64,000 nucleotides of DNA from Pseudomonas hamedanensis (GTDB taxonomy: Bacteria > Pseudomonadota > Gammaproteobacteria > Pseudomonadales > Pseudomonadaceae). Positions 18,301 through 26,951 of the stretch are shown here, in pieces; within the stretch, counting starts at the first letter, position 1; each line of letters begins with the position of its first letter. Location: NCBI RefSeq assembly GCF_014268595.2, contig NZ_CP077091.1, positions 1,696,501 to 1,760,500 of the forward strand, read 5' to 3'. The position numbers and the translations under genes are program-made. A model generated the notes under the pieces. It was not told the origin of the DNA and did not search any database. It saw only the letters and a list, made by a program, of their open reading frames with translations.

Positions 18301-18394
18301 CCTTCGCGAGCAGGCTCGCTCCCACAGGGACTGCGGTTGTCCACAAATTTTTGTGTCAGCAGCGGACAATGTGGGAGCTGGCTTGCCAGCGAAG
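18301..18394. repeat. Two REP elements of different families
   Basis: CGCGAGCAGGCTCGCTCCCAC (from 18305) and GTGGGAGCTGGCTTGCCAGC (from 18371) face each other between two convergent genes. They belong to different REP subfamilies, so this is a chance neighbour pair, not a matched doublet. Confidence 0.85.
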
Positions 18395-18419
18395 AGGCCA
18401 GTCGCCTCAACGCAGAACC

Positions 18420-20117
18420 TTACTGACCAACCGCCACACTCGCCGGCGCCCGCGGCGGCGTGACAATGCTGCCCAGATCAATATGTTTCCACTCGGCCCT
18501 GGCGCCCAGCCGCGCATTGAACCGGTAGTTGAAGGTGAATTCATCCGCCGTCGGCACGCTCAGCGGTTTGCCGTACACCGCCTCGATATTCGCCAGGTCG
18601 TAGCCCATCAACTGCAGCAGCGTCGGGAAAATGTTGTAGTGGCTGGAGCGGTTCTTGTTCGCCGCCAGATGCGCCGACCAGTCCGGCGCCTGTAACCCGC
18701 GGCCCTGAATCACCACCAGCGGCACCAGCCCTTCCTCCTCCACCGGATCGCCACCGCAATGGGTGTTGAGGCCAGGGTTGCCGCGCTCATGCAGATCCTG
18801 GCCGTGGTCGGAGGTGTAGATCAGCAGCGCATTGTCCAGCGTGCCCTCGGCAAACACCCGGGCGAAGAACTCGCCGACATTCCACAGCAGCGTGTTTTTG
18901 TAGGCGTTGCGATACAGCACCCAGTCGTCCGGCTGACCGTTGAAACCGGTGCGTTCGCCGGTGTCGGCGACTTCGCTGAACTGCCCGCGTGGCAGCGTCG
19001 GCCGATAGGCCATGAAGGCGTCCGGGTATTTGTCATGCACCGGAAAATGCGCACCGACCTTGTTGATCACCACCAGCTCGGGACGGTCGTCCTTGAGCAA
19101 CGCGATCAGCTTGGCAGCAGCCGCCATGTCGCGGTCGCGCACGCGGGTCTGGTCGAATTGCACGAACTCATCGATGTCGTTTTTTTCGCTCTGGGTCATC
19201 AGGTTCTGCAGGTTGCCCCCGGTGCGCTGGGCGTCGATGTACACCGTGCGCAAACCGGCCTTTTTCGCGTACTGCCAGATCGACGGCAGCGTGCTGTTGA
19301 TGCGCCTGTAGTCGGCGCGGGTGCCGCCGTAGCGCAAGGTGACATTGGTGTCGGCGCTGCAATTGGCAATGGACGCCGCGTATCCATAGTTGAAGATTTC
19401 GACGCCGGCCGGCGCTTGCTTGAGGTTGCTGTGCACGCCGAACGGCGCGTTGATGTCCAGGTAATTGCCAGAGACGCTTTCGTCGATGATCAGCACGATG
19501 TCGTGGCCGACGGCTGGCGCGGTCCGCGCGAGCGTCACCGGTTCCCGGGGGCCGACCGTGTTATGCAGCGCCTCGTAGGCGAACAGGTTCAGATAGGCCA
19601 GCGGCGTGTACATGACCGGCAGCCCGCGCGCGCCTTCGCCCGCGCGTAGAAACAGCAACCCGCTGAGCGCCAACACAGCGACAACGGGCGCCGCGACCCG
19701 CAACACGTTGGGGAGGGCCAGCGCTCGCCGCGGCTTGAGCCCGATGCCAAACAGCAACAGCAAGCCATTGAGCACGGCGTGCAGGATCGCGCCCCGGTAC
19801 TGGTACGCCGCTTCCTGGATAAAACCACCGGAATAGACCAGCGAGACAAAATCGCTGTACCTCAGGTAATCCGCGGTGACCCGTGTATAAACATCAAAGA
19901 AAACCGCCGAGGCAAACAGGGTTAATGCGAATGCATGTCGAACGAGCGCCTGTCGTATATAGGCAGTCAGGTAGAGCGCGCCGATAAGCGCCAAAAACAT
20001 CGCGCCAAAAAAAAGCACATTAAAACTCCACCCGATAGCATTTAACCGATCCATGTAATAGTCGGAATAAAGCAACAGATAGATAACTAAAAGCAGTTCC
20101 TTGGCATATCTGAACAT
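18420..20117 (-). CDS. Membrane sulfatase-fold transferase (phosphoethanolamine-transferase-like)
   Basis: A 565-residue inner-membrane protein with about five N-terminal helices (residues 6-150) and a large periplasmic alkaline-phosphatase-fold domain. The nucleophile region IIDESVSGNYLDIN and the metal motif TSDHGQDLHERG are visible. Relatives transfer phosphoethanolamine or phosphoglycerol from phospholipids to lipid A, core sugars or exported glycans. Here the gene is divergent from the exopolysaccharide locus, which makes the polymer or its anchor a possible acceptor, but that is inference. The 5' end is AT-rich compared with the rest. An ATG at 20117 begins the first membrane helix. Confidence 0.82.
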   Translation of the reverse strand: MFRYAKELLLVIYLLLYSDYYMDRLNAIGWSFNVLFFGAMFLALIGALYLTAYIRQALVRHAFALTLFASAVFFDVYTRVTADYLRYSDFVSLVYSGGFIQEAAYQYRGAILHAVLNGLLLLFGIGLKPRRALALPNVLRVAAPVVAVLALSGLLFLRAGEGARGLPVMYTPLAYLNLFAYEALHNTVGPREPVTLARTAPAVGHDIVLIIDESVSGNYLDINAPFGVHSNLKQAPAGVEIFNYGYAASIANCSADTNVTLRYGGTRADYRRINSTLPSIWQYAKKAGLRTVYIDAQRTGGNLQNLMTQSEKNDIDEFVQFDQTRVRDRDMAAAAKLIALLKDDRPELVVINKVGAHFPVHDKYPDAFMAYRPTLPRGQFSEVADTGERTGFNGQPDDWVLYRNAYKNTLLWNVGEFFARVFAEGTLDNALLIYTSDHGQDLHERGNPGLNTHCGGDPVEEEGLVPLVVIQGRGLQAPDWSAHLAANKNRSSHYNIFPTLLQLMGYDLANIEAVYGKPLSVPTADEFTFNYRFNARLGARAEWKHIDLGSIVTPPRAPASVAVGQ

Positions 20118-20506
20118 GTCGATACCGGCGGTGCGAAAAGGCGGGAAGCCAAAGGTTTGTCAGTCAGAAGCTGACACTAGCACCCGGCCATTAAATCGCA
20201 AGAATTGACTGATAGCCGGATAAACCGTCAAAAAAACCATGACTCAAAAATGACACACCCGCCGCGCTGAAAGCCTTCAATTACGCGGCTTTCGACCGTT
20301 TGTCGCTTAGATGAAATCTGAACAAATCTGCAAAAAAACAACAAACTCAATCGCAGCAATGACTTGATAGCCAATCGCCAAAAAACGCTTAAGTGTTATA
20401 CCGGTGCAACATGTCATTTTGCTGACATGCTTTTCAAACCCTGCGCTATACCCCTTTAACAATCTCATTCCGCAGTTAACTTTTCTGGCTTTATTGAGGT
20501 GCGCAG
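20118..20506. other. 389-base divergent intergenic region
   Basis: AT-rich spacer between the membrane transferase and ugd, large enough for both promoters and for regulator sites. It contains a loose dyad GAAAGCC/GGCTTTC (20269-20275, 20287-20293) and the tighter palindrome listed separately. I found no ORF or matched sigma-factor promoter I would defend. Confidence 0.6.
20410..20429. promoter_or_regulatory. Operator-like palindrome upstream of ugd
   Basis: Perfect inverted repeat CATGTCA-N6-TGACATG centred about 87 bases before the ugd start. Size and position fit a dimeric regulator site controlling the exopolysaccharide locus. No particular regulator is implied. Confidence 0.5.
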
Positions 20507-21859
20507 ATGGACGTGAGCGTATTTGGCACAGGCTATGTCGGACTTATACAAGCCGCCGCACTTGCCGATGTCGGCCATCGGGTTTTATGCATTGATATTG
20601 ATCCGAACAAAATCAAACAACTGCAACAAGCAGTGCCGCCTATCAGTGAGCCGGGGCTGTCGGCAACGCTTGAAGAAAACATCAAGGCCGGACGCCTGTT
20701 GTTCAGTACCCAGGCCAGCGATGCAGTCGCCCACGCCGAGCTGATTTTCATCGCCGTCGGCACCCCGGCGGACGAAGATGGCTCTGCCGACCTCAGCCAT
20801 GTGCTCAACGTGGCCCGGCAGATTGCCGGCCTGATGGAGGCCGATCGCACGCTGATCATCAAATCCACCGTGCCGGTGGGTACTGCCGACCAAGTCCTGG
20901 CCGCCGCCAACAGCGAATTGCTGCAACGCGGCAAAACCGGGCTGCAGGTGCGCGTCGTCTCGAACCCGGAATTTCTCAAGGAAGGCAGCGCCCTTGCCGA
21001 CTGCATGCGCCCGGACCGGATCATTATCGGTACCCGTGACGATGAAGCCCGCGAGCAGCTGAGCGAGCTGTACGCGCCGTTCTGCCGCAACCGCGAAAAA
21101 CTGATGTTCATGGACAACCGCAGCGCCGAGCTGACCAAGTACGCCGCCAACGCGATGCTCGCCACCCGCATCAGCTTCATGAACGAGCTGGCCAACCTCA
21201 CCGAACTGCTGGGCGCCGACATCGAAGCGGTGCGCAAAGGCATCGGCTCCGACCCGCGCATCGGCTATCACTTCATCTATCCGGGCTGTGGCTTCGGTGG
21301 CTCGTGCTTTCCCAAGGATCTGCGCGCGCTGCTGCACACCGCCGAACACAACGGCATGCCGCTGAAACTGCTGCGCAGCGTCACCGACGTCAATGACCGT
21401 CAGCGGCACATTCTCTTCAGCAAGCTGCAAGCGCAGTTCCCGCAAGGCCTGGCCGGCAAATCCATCGCGGTCTGGGGCCTGGCCTTCAAACCCAACACCG
21501 ATGACATGCGCGAAGCCCCCAGCCGGTATCTGATGGATGCGTTGTGGGCCGAAGGTGCCAGCGTGCAAGCCTACGATCCGGAAGCGATGTCCGAATGCCG
21601 GCGCCTCTATGGCTATCGCAACGACTTGCATCTGTGCGCGACCCGCGATGACACCCTCGAAGATGCCGACGCGCTGGTGATCTGCACCGAATGGAAGAAC
21701 TTTCGCGTGGTGGATTTCGCACTGCTCGCCGAGAAGCTCCGTTCCAAGGTGATCATCGACGGTCGCAACCTCTACAACCCGGAACAAGTGGCGGCCGCCG
21801 GTCTGCACTACAGCGGCATCGGCCTGCGTCACATCGCTCCAGAAGGAGTGCGGCCATGA
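20507..21859 (+). CDS. ugd: UDP-glucose 6-dehydrogenase
   Basis: A 450-residue NAD-dependent nucleotide-sugar dehydrogenase that oxidises UDP-glucose to UDP-glucuronate in the cytoplasm. The Rossmann motif GTGYVGLIQAAALADVGH is at residues 7-24 and the catalytic cysteine motif GCGFGGSCFPKDL is near 260-272. GAGGTG lies ten bases before the ATG. It is the first gene of the exopolysaccharide locus and its stop overlaps the next start (ATGA), so the UDP-glucuronate feeds the epimerase encoded next. A GDP-mannose dehydrogenase is less likely given the neighbouring epimerase. Confidence 0.92.
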   Translation: MDVSVFGTGYVGLIQAAALADVGHRVLCIDIDPNKIKQLQQAVPPISEPGLSATLEENIKAGRLLFSTQASDAVAHAELIFIAVGTPADEDGSADLSHVLNVARQIAGLMEADRTLIIKSTVPVGTADQVLAAANSELLQRGKTGLQVRVVSNPEFLKEGSALADCMRPDRIIIGTRDDEAREQLSELYAPFCRNREKLMFMDNRSAELTKYAANAMLATRISFMNELANLTELLGADIEAVRKGIGSDPRIGYHFIYPGCGFGGSCFPKDLRALLHTAEHNGMPLKLLRSVTDVNDRQRHILFSKLQAQFPQGLAGKSIAVWGLAFKPNTDDMREAPSRYLMDALWAEGASVQAYDPEAMSECRRLYGYRNDLHLCATRDDTLEDADALVICTEWKNFRVVDFALLAEKLRSKVIIDGRNLYNPEQVAAAGLHYSGIGLRHIAPEGVRP

Positions 21860-22890
21860 AGATTCTGGTGACCGGTGCAGCCGGTTTTATTGGCGCCCAT
21901 TGCGTCCTGCGCTTGCTACGCGACGGGCATTCAGTGGTCGGCCTGGATAATTTCAACCACTACTACGACCCGCAGCTCAAGCACGACCGGGTGCAATGGG
22001 TGCGCGAACAGGTGGGCGACTTCCAGCTCGCCACGGTTGATCTCGCCCACGCTACAGCCATCGACGCACTGTTTGCCCGCGAACAACCACAAGTGGTGAT
22101 CCATCTGGCCGCGCAGGCCGGGGTGCGTTATTCGCTGGACAATCCACGGGCGTATCTGGACAGCAACCTCAACGGTTTTCTGAACATCCTAGAGAGCTGC
22201 CGGCATCACCCGGTCGAACACCTGATCTACGCCTCGTCGAGTTCGGTGTACGGCGCCAACCAACACACGCCCTACTCGGTAAAGGATGGCGTCAACCATC
22301 CGCTGTCGCTGTACGCCGCGACCAAGAAAGCCAATGAGCTGATGGCGCACAGCTACAGCTATCTTTTCGGCATTCCCTGCACCGGCCTGCGCTTCTTCAC
22401 CGTTTACGGGCCATGGGGCCGGCCCGACATGTCGCCAATCCAGTTCGCCCGGGCGATCAGCGAAGGCGAGCCGCTGAAGCTGTTCAATTACGGCGAGCAC
22501 CAGCGCGATTTCACCTACATCGACGACATCATCGAAAGCATCGCGCGCCTCATCGATCAGCCACCGCAAGCCAATCCGCAATGGGATCGCGAGCAGCCCG
22601 ACCCGGCCAGCAGCATGGCGCCGTGGCGCCTGTTCAACATTGGCGGACAGCAGCCGGTCGCGCTGAAAACCTACCTCGCGCTGATGGAAAAACATCTCGC
22701 TCAGAAAGCCATTGTCGAGCTGCTGCCGCTGCAACCGGGCGACGTGCTCAACACCTGCGCCGAGGCCAGCGACCTGGCCCAGGCCACCGGATTCCAGCCC
22801 CGGATTGAACTGGATGAGGGGCTGGGTCGTTTCATCGCCTGGTTCCGCGACTACTACCCCACTGCCCGCGCGCCGCTTGCGGCTGAATGA
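21856..22890 (+). CDS. UDP-glucuronate 4-epimerase-like SDR
   Basis: A 344-residue extended short-chain dehydrogenase/reductase. The NAD motif GAAGFIGAHCVLRLL is at residues 8-22, SSSVYGANQ near 127-135 and the catalytic YAATKK near 152-157. The segments FFTVYGPWGRPDMSP and LFNYGEHQRDFTYIDDI are typical of UDP-glucuronate 4-epimerases that make UDP-galacturonate. It overlaps ugd by four bases and has AGAAGGAG upstream. Together the two genes predict uronic acid in the polymer. Confidence 0.9.
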   Translation: MKILVTGAAGFIGAHCVLRLLRDGHSVVGLDNFNHYYDPQLKHDRVQWVREQVGDFQLATVDLAHATAIDALFAREQPQVVIHLAAQAGVRYSLDNPRAYLDSNLNGFLNILESCRHHPVEHLIYASSSSVYGANQHTPYSVKDGVNHPLSLYAATKKANELMAHSYSYLFGIPCTGLRFFTVYGPWGRPDMSPIQFARAISEGEPLKLFNYGEHQRDFTYIDDIIESIARLIDQPPQANPQWDREQPDPASSMAPWRLFNIGGQQPVALKTYLALMEKHLAQKAIVELLPLQPGDVLNTCAEASDLAQATGFQPRIELDEGLGRFIAWFRDYYPTARAPLAAE

Positions 22891-22904
22891 ATGCGGAGGA
22901 CGCC

Positions 22905-23651
22905 ATGACTGGACATGAGAAAGGTGTACCGATCCAAGAGATGCGCCGCGACAAGCGAGTCGACCCCGAACATCGCATGCGCCTCGACGCAGCGATTCAT
23001 CGCCAGGGTCGCGGCTGGTTAAGCGGCCGCGATGGCGGCCGCCCATGGCAACTGTCGCGGACCAATCGGGTGGTGGCCTGCCTCGGCGCGCTGGTGATTC
23101 TGCTGCTGTCCTCGCCGCTGCTGCTGGGCCTGGCATTGATCATCAAGCACACCAGCCCGGGCCCCGTGCTGTTCGTGCAGAAACGCACCGGCTATCGCGG
23201 CCGCAAGTTCGGCATGTTCAAGTTCCGCACCATGGTCTGCAACGCCGAAGAACTCAAGGAATCGCTGCGCCACCTGAATAAACACGGGGCGGACGCCATC
23301 GATTTCAAGATCGACAAGGACCCGCGCATCACCGGCATCGGCCATTTTCTACGGCGCACCAGCCTCGATGAGCTGCCCAACCTGATCAACGTGGTGACCG
23401 GTGACATGCGTCTGGTCGGCCCTCGCCCGACCTCGTTCAACGCCTACCGCTACAAGGACAATCACCTCGCGCGTCTGGCGATCTACCCCGGCATGACAGG
23501 CCTGTGGCAGATCTCCGGGCGCAGCAACATCGACTTCGACCAGCGCGTTGAGTTGGACCTCAGCTACATCGCCGAGCAGAGCCTTCTGCTTGATCTGAAG
23601 ATTCTGTTGAAAACCCCCTTCAAAGTATTCAGCGGCCACGGAGCAAGCTAA
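22905..23651 (+). CDS. Undecaprenyl-phosphate sugar phosphotransferase (priming enzyme)
   Basis: A 248-residue member of the bacterial sugar transferase family (PF02397), which starts repeat-unit synthesis by moving a sugar-1-phosphate onto undecaprenyl phosphate at the inner membrane. One hydrophobic helix (VVACLGALVILLLSSPLLLG, about residues 53-75) precedes the catalytic region with GPVLFVQKRTGYRGRKF, DELPNLINVVTGDMRLVGPRP and YPGMTGLWQISGRS. It is the short form without the extra N-terminal membrane domain of WcaJ. The ATG at 22905 is chosen over the overlapping ATG at 22887 because GGAGG lies five bases before it. Confidence 0.92.
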   Translation: MTGHEKGVPIQEMRRDKRVDPEHRMRLDAAIHRQGRGWLSGRDGGRPWQLSRTNRVVACLGALVILLLSSPLLLGLALIIKHTSPGPVLFVQKRTGYRGRKFGMFKFRTMVCNAEELKESLRHLNKHGADAIDFKIDKDPRITGIGHFLRRTSLDELPNLINVVTGDMRLVGPRPTSFNAYRYKDNHLARLAIYPGMTGLWQISGRSNIDFDQRVELDLSYIAEQSLLLDLKILLKTPFKVFSGHGAS

Positions 23652-24298
23652 TGGACGGTTCAACCAATAACAGCCTGAGCATCGCCAGCCCCAGCGAATC
23701 GAACCTGACCTCGACCGTGCTGGACCTCGATCTGCGGATCCTGTTCCTGACCGCTGCCAATCCCGGCGCGGGCACCACCACCAGCGCCCTGGCCCTGGCC
23801 AGTCAACTGGCACAAATGAGCAGCGGCCAGGTGCTGCTGGTCGACGCCAGCCAGTCGGCCAACAACCTCACCCAGCAGATGAACCTTGGCAAGGAGCGCG
23901 GCCTGCGCGACCTGTTGTTCAACCCGGACAACCCGCCGCTGTTGCAGGACTGCGTGGTGCAGGTGTCGAGCCTGCCCTTCCACGTGCTGCCCAACGGCCG
24001 GCCGATCCGCACCCTGGAGCACCTGACTGCCGAACGCCTGAGCCCGTTGCTCGACCAATTGGGCAGCCGCTACCGCTTCGTGGTGATCGACGGCGACGCG
24101 GTGTACTCCGCCGCCGACACGCTGGTCATCAGCACTCAGGTCGACGGCGTGGTGTTTGTCGTGCGCGCCGAAGATACCCGCTGGGAAGTCGCCCAGGCCG
24201 CCGTGCAACGCCTGACTCAGGCCGGCGCAAAAGTGGTCGGCAGCGTGTTCAACCGGCGCAAGTACTACATGCCCAAATGGCTTTACAAAAACCTGTAA
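23651..24298 (+). CDS. CpsD/CapB-like BY-kinase homologue lacking the Walker A lysine
   Basis: A 215-residue P-loop protein of the bacterial tyrosine kinase/MinD-like group that partners Wzz proteins. The Walker A region reads NPGAGTTTSA where GxGKTT is expected, so the lysine is replaced by threonine; Walker A' (VLLVDAS) and a Walker B-like FVVIDGD remain. The C-terminus RRKYYMPKWLYKNL has three tyrosines but no long tyrosine cluster. It may bind nucleotide poorly and act as a structural regulator of chain length, or as a pseudokinase. It overlaps the sugar transferase gene by one base and precedes wza by 21 bases. Confidence 0.85.
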   Translation: MDGSTNNSLSIASPSESNLTSTVLDLDLRILFLTAANPGAGTTTSALALASQLAQMSSGQVLLVDASQSANNLTQQMNLGKERGLRDLLFNPDNPPLLQDCVVQVSSLPFHVLPNGRPIRTLEHLTAERLSPLLDQLGSRYRFVVIDGDAVYSAADTLVISTQVDGVVFVVRAEDTRWEVAQAAVQRLTQAGAKVVGSVFNRRKYYMPKWLYKNL

Positions 24299-24319
24299 GC
24301 AAACGCAAAGGATGACGCC

Positions 24320-25342
24320 ATGAACGCCAGAATGCTTGTCCTGCTGTTGCTGCCGCTTGCAGGCTGCTCCAGCACTTCCGAGACCCGCAACATGCCGGTG
24401 AATATCCTCACCGCCGCACCGGCCAACGCCCAGGCGACTGACATGCCGAAGGTCGAACAGACCCTGCGCCCGAAAGACGTGCTGGATGTGATTTTCCATA
24501 TCAGCACCAGCGGCTCGGACGCTTACCGCGTGCAGTCGGGCGACCAGATCGGCCTGAATTTCACCGCCGCCAGCCAGCTCAATGGCACGCAACTGGTGCT
24601 GCCCGACGGCACCATCGAACTGCCGGGTGCCAACACCTCAGTGAAAATCGCCGGCCTGACCAGCGAAGAGGCCCGTCAGGAAATCCAGCGCGCCTATCAG
24701 CGCAAGCAGCTGTTCCAGCCCAATCGCAATCAGCTCTCGGTGCAGATCCTCAGCCCGCTGAGCAACGAGCAGAACCTCAAAAGCGCGTTGAACCACCCGG
24801 CCACCGGCATGAGCCGCGAAATCACTGTCGGCACCGACGGCTACGCGAGTTTTCCGGAAATCGGCGCCGTGCCGCTGCAAGGCATGACCGTCAATCAACT
24901 GGAAACCTTCCTCAATCAGCGATACGCGCAACTGCCGGGACGGATGACCGTGGACGTGCTGCTCAAGTCCACCGCCGGCAACGAGATCTACGTGCTCGGC
25001 GAAGTCGCTCAACCAGGCTCGTACCCGATCCGCCGGCCAGTGTCGGTGCTTGAGGCGCTGACGCTGGCGCGCGGCACCAACGTCAAGGCGCGCCTCGATT
25101 CGGTGGTGATCATGCGGCGCAACGGCAATCAGGTGCAGGCAATGAACTACGACGTCGAAAAAGCCTTGTCTGGCGAGGCGCCACAGATCGCCTATCTGCA
25201 GCCGGACGACATGCTCTACGTACCAAAAACCAAACTTGCCAGCGCCGGCGAACTCGCCCGGCAACTGGCCGATGTGGTGCTGTTCCAGGGCGTCGGTTTC
25301 AGCTTCGGCTACCGCGTCGACAACAAAGGCAGTGACAACTGA
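24320..25342 (+). CDS. wza: Outer-membrane polysaccharide export lipoprotein, Wza-like
   Basis: A 340-residue lipoprotein (MNARMLVLLLLPLAGC, lipidated Cys16) with a Poly_export domain (RPKDVLDVIFHIS, QSGDQIGLNF near residues 50-80) and SLBB-type beta-grasp domains (YVLGEVAQPGSYPI near 226-240, a second after it). Wza proteins form the octameric outer-membrane channel for capsule or exopolysaccharide. AAAGGATGACGCC gives the ribosome site. Its partner, the Wzz protein, starts 16 bases after the stop. Confidence 0.93.
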   Translation: MNARMLVLLLLPLAGCSSTSETRNMPVNILTAAPANAQATDMPKVEQTLRPKDVLDVIFHISTSGSDAYRVQSGDQIGLNFTAASQLNGTQLVLPDGTIELPGANTSVKIAGLTSEEARQEIQRAYQRKQLFQPNRNQLSVQILSPLSNEQNLKSALNHPATGMSREITVGTDGYASFPEIGAVPLQGMTVNQLETFLNQRYAQLPGRMTVDVLLKSTAGNEIYVLGEVAQPGSYPIRRPVSVLEALTLARGTNVKARLDSVVIMRRNGNQVQAMNYDVEKALSGEAPQIAYLQPDDMLYVPKTKLASAGELARQLADVVLFQGVGFSFGYRVDNKGSDN

Positions 25343-25358
25343 CTCTCAGGTGAACGAC

Positions 25359-26951
25359 ATGAACCCAAAAGAAAATTACCTGCACGAGTTCTTCAGGATT
25401 TTCTTCGCCAACAAGCAAACGGTGAAGCGCATCTTCCTGACCTTTGCAGTGATCGCCCTGCTCCTGCCATTGCTGCTCAAACAGAGCTTCGATATCACTG
25501 CGCAGGTGATCGTGCAGTCGAAAAAACTCTCTCAGGGCGATGCGACGACCTCGCTGACCCAGGACAACGCCACGTTCATTCCGCCATCGCTGGCGGACAT
25601 GGAAACCGAAAGCAATATCCTCCGTTCGCCGGCGCTGATTCGCCAGACCGTCAGCGAACTGCGCGACAACGGTCAGTACAACCCGCCACCGGGGTTGCTC
25701 AGCAAGCTGACCGGCGAACCGTTCAAGCGTTACGTCAGCACGCCACTGCGCGAATATGTGATCAATCCGCTGCGTGACGCGCTGGGCATGGAAACCGATC
25801 CGGTGCGCGACACGGCACTGGACGGCTTGACCCAGGACGCCATCGATAATCTGAAGATCGAAACCCTGCCGGGTTCCAATGTCATCTCGATCGTCTACAG
25901 CTTCCCTGATCCTGTTCAAGGCACGGCGTTTGTCGCCGCATTGCTGCAAAACTATCTGGTCGATCGTCAGGCGTTGCAATCGATCGAGCTGCCGCAGTCG
26001 TTCTACGAGACCAAGAAGCATCAATATCAGGTGCGACTCGATGGTCTGGAGGGCGCGCGGCTGAGCCTGTTGGAAAAGGTCGGTTCGTCCGATCCGAAAG
26101 AGGAAATCACCTTTCGCCTCAATGCGATCAACACCGAAGAGCAGGCACTCAATCTGTATCGTGATCGCTTGCTGCAAAGCCAGCGCTGGCTCGATTACCT
26201 GAAATCCAGCCTGGCCGCCGCCAACACCAACAAACTCAATGACTACACCTTTCCATTTACCTTCACGACTACGGTGGACAACATCGCGTTCGAGGACCGC
26301 GAGATCCGCCAGATGGGCGAGCAACTGACCACGCAGGTCAGCCGCTACATGAACGACCTGGCGGTATTCCAGCCCGGCAGCGAACCGATGTTGCTGGCCC
26401 GCGAGCAAATCGCGCGCACACGCCAGCAGTTCCTCAAGGTGGTCAATAACCGCATCCAGGAACGCACGATCGACCTGTCGGTGGTCAGCCAGGTCATCGA
26501 GCAGAAAACCGCGCGCATTGCCGAGTTCAAGAATCGCATCCATCAATTGCAGCAAACCCAGAGCAAGCTGCGCCAGATGGACACCGAAATCGGCGCGTTA
26601 CACGCAGCGTTTTCGACCTATGCACAACGCTTCGCTGAAAGCAGCACGACGCGCGCGCTGGACAATGACTTGTCCAATGCCCGCGTACTGAGTCCACCGT
26701 TTGAACCAACTGCGGCGGCTTTTCCCAAACCGCTGCTGATCATTCCGTTCGGGCTGTTCACTGGACTGTTGCTGGCAATTGCCTTCGTTTATGTGCGTGA
26801 GTTCTTCGATCACCGCTTCAAGCATCCGGCGCAAATCAGCCATGAACTGGGCCTGCCGGTACTGTTGGTGCTCAACGAAGAAACGCCGCAGATTGGCAAT
26901 CCGCATAAACACTGGACCATGCCACGCCTGGTTCACTGGGTGCGCAATTGA
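25359..26951 (+). CDS. Polysaccharide co-polymerase, Wzz/GNVR type
   Basis: A 530-residue inner-membrane protein that controls chain length and links to Wza. One membrane helix near residues 24-42 and a second near 458-480 (PLLIIPFGLFTGLLLAIAFV) enclose a large periplasmic domain rich in heptad-like coiled coil. The cytoplasmic tail of about 50 residues has no kinase domain; the separate CpsD-like protein fills that place. The frame is open further upstream into wza, but MNPKENYLHEFF at 25359 fits the family N-terminus. Its stop overlaps the next gene. Confidence 0.9.
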   Translation: MNPKENYLHEFFRIFFANKQTVKRIFLTFAVIALLLPLLLKQSFDITAQVIVQSKKLSQGDATTSLTQDNATFIPPSLADMETESNILRSPALIRQTVSELRDNGQYNPPPGLLSKLTGEPFKRYVSTPLREYVINPLRDALGMETDPVRDTALDGLTQDAIDNLKIETLPGSNVISIVYSFPDPVQGTAFVAALLQNYLVDRQALQSIELPQSFYETKKHQYQVRLDGLEGARLSLLEKVGSSDPKEEITFRLNAINTEEQALNLYRDRLLQSQRWLDYLKSSLAAANTNKLNDYTFPFTFTTTVDNIAFEDREIRQMGEQLTTQVSRYMNDLAVFQPGSEPMLLAREQIARTRQQFLKVVNNRIQERTIDLSVVSQVIEQKTARIAEFKNRIHQLQQTQSKLRQMDTEIGALHAAFSTYAQRFAESSTTRALDNDLSNARVLSPPFEPTAAAFPKPLLIIPFGLFTGLLLAIAFVYVREFFDHRFKHPAQISHELGLPVLLVLNEETPQIGNPHKHWTMPRLVHWVRN

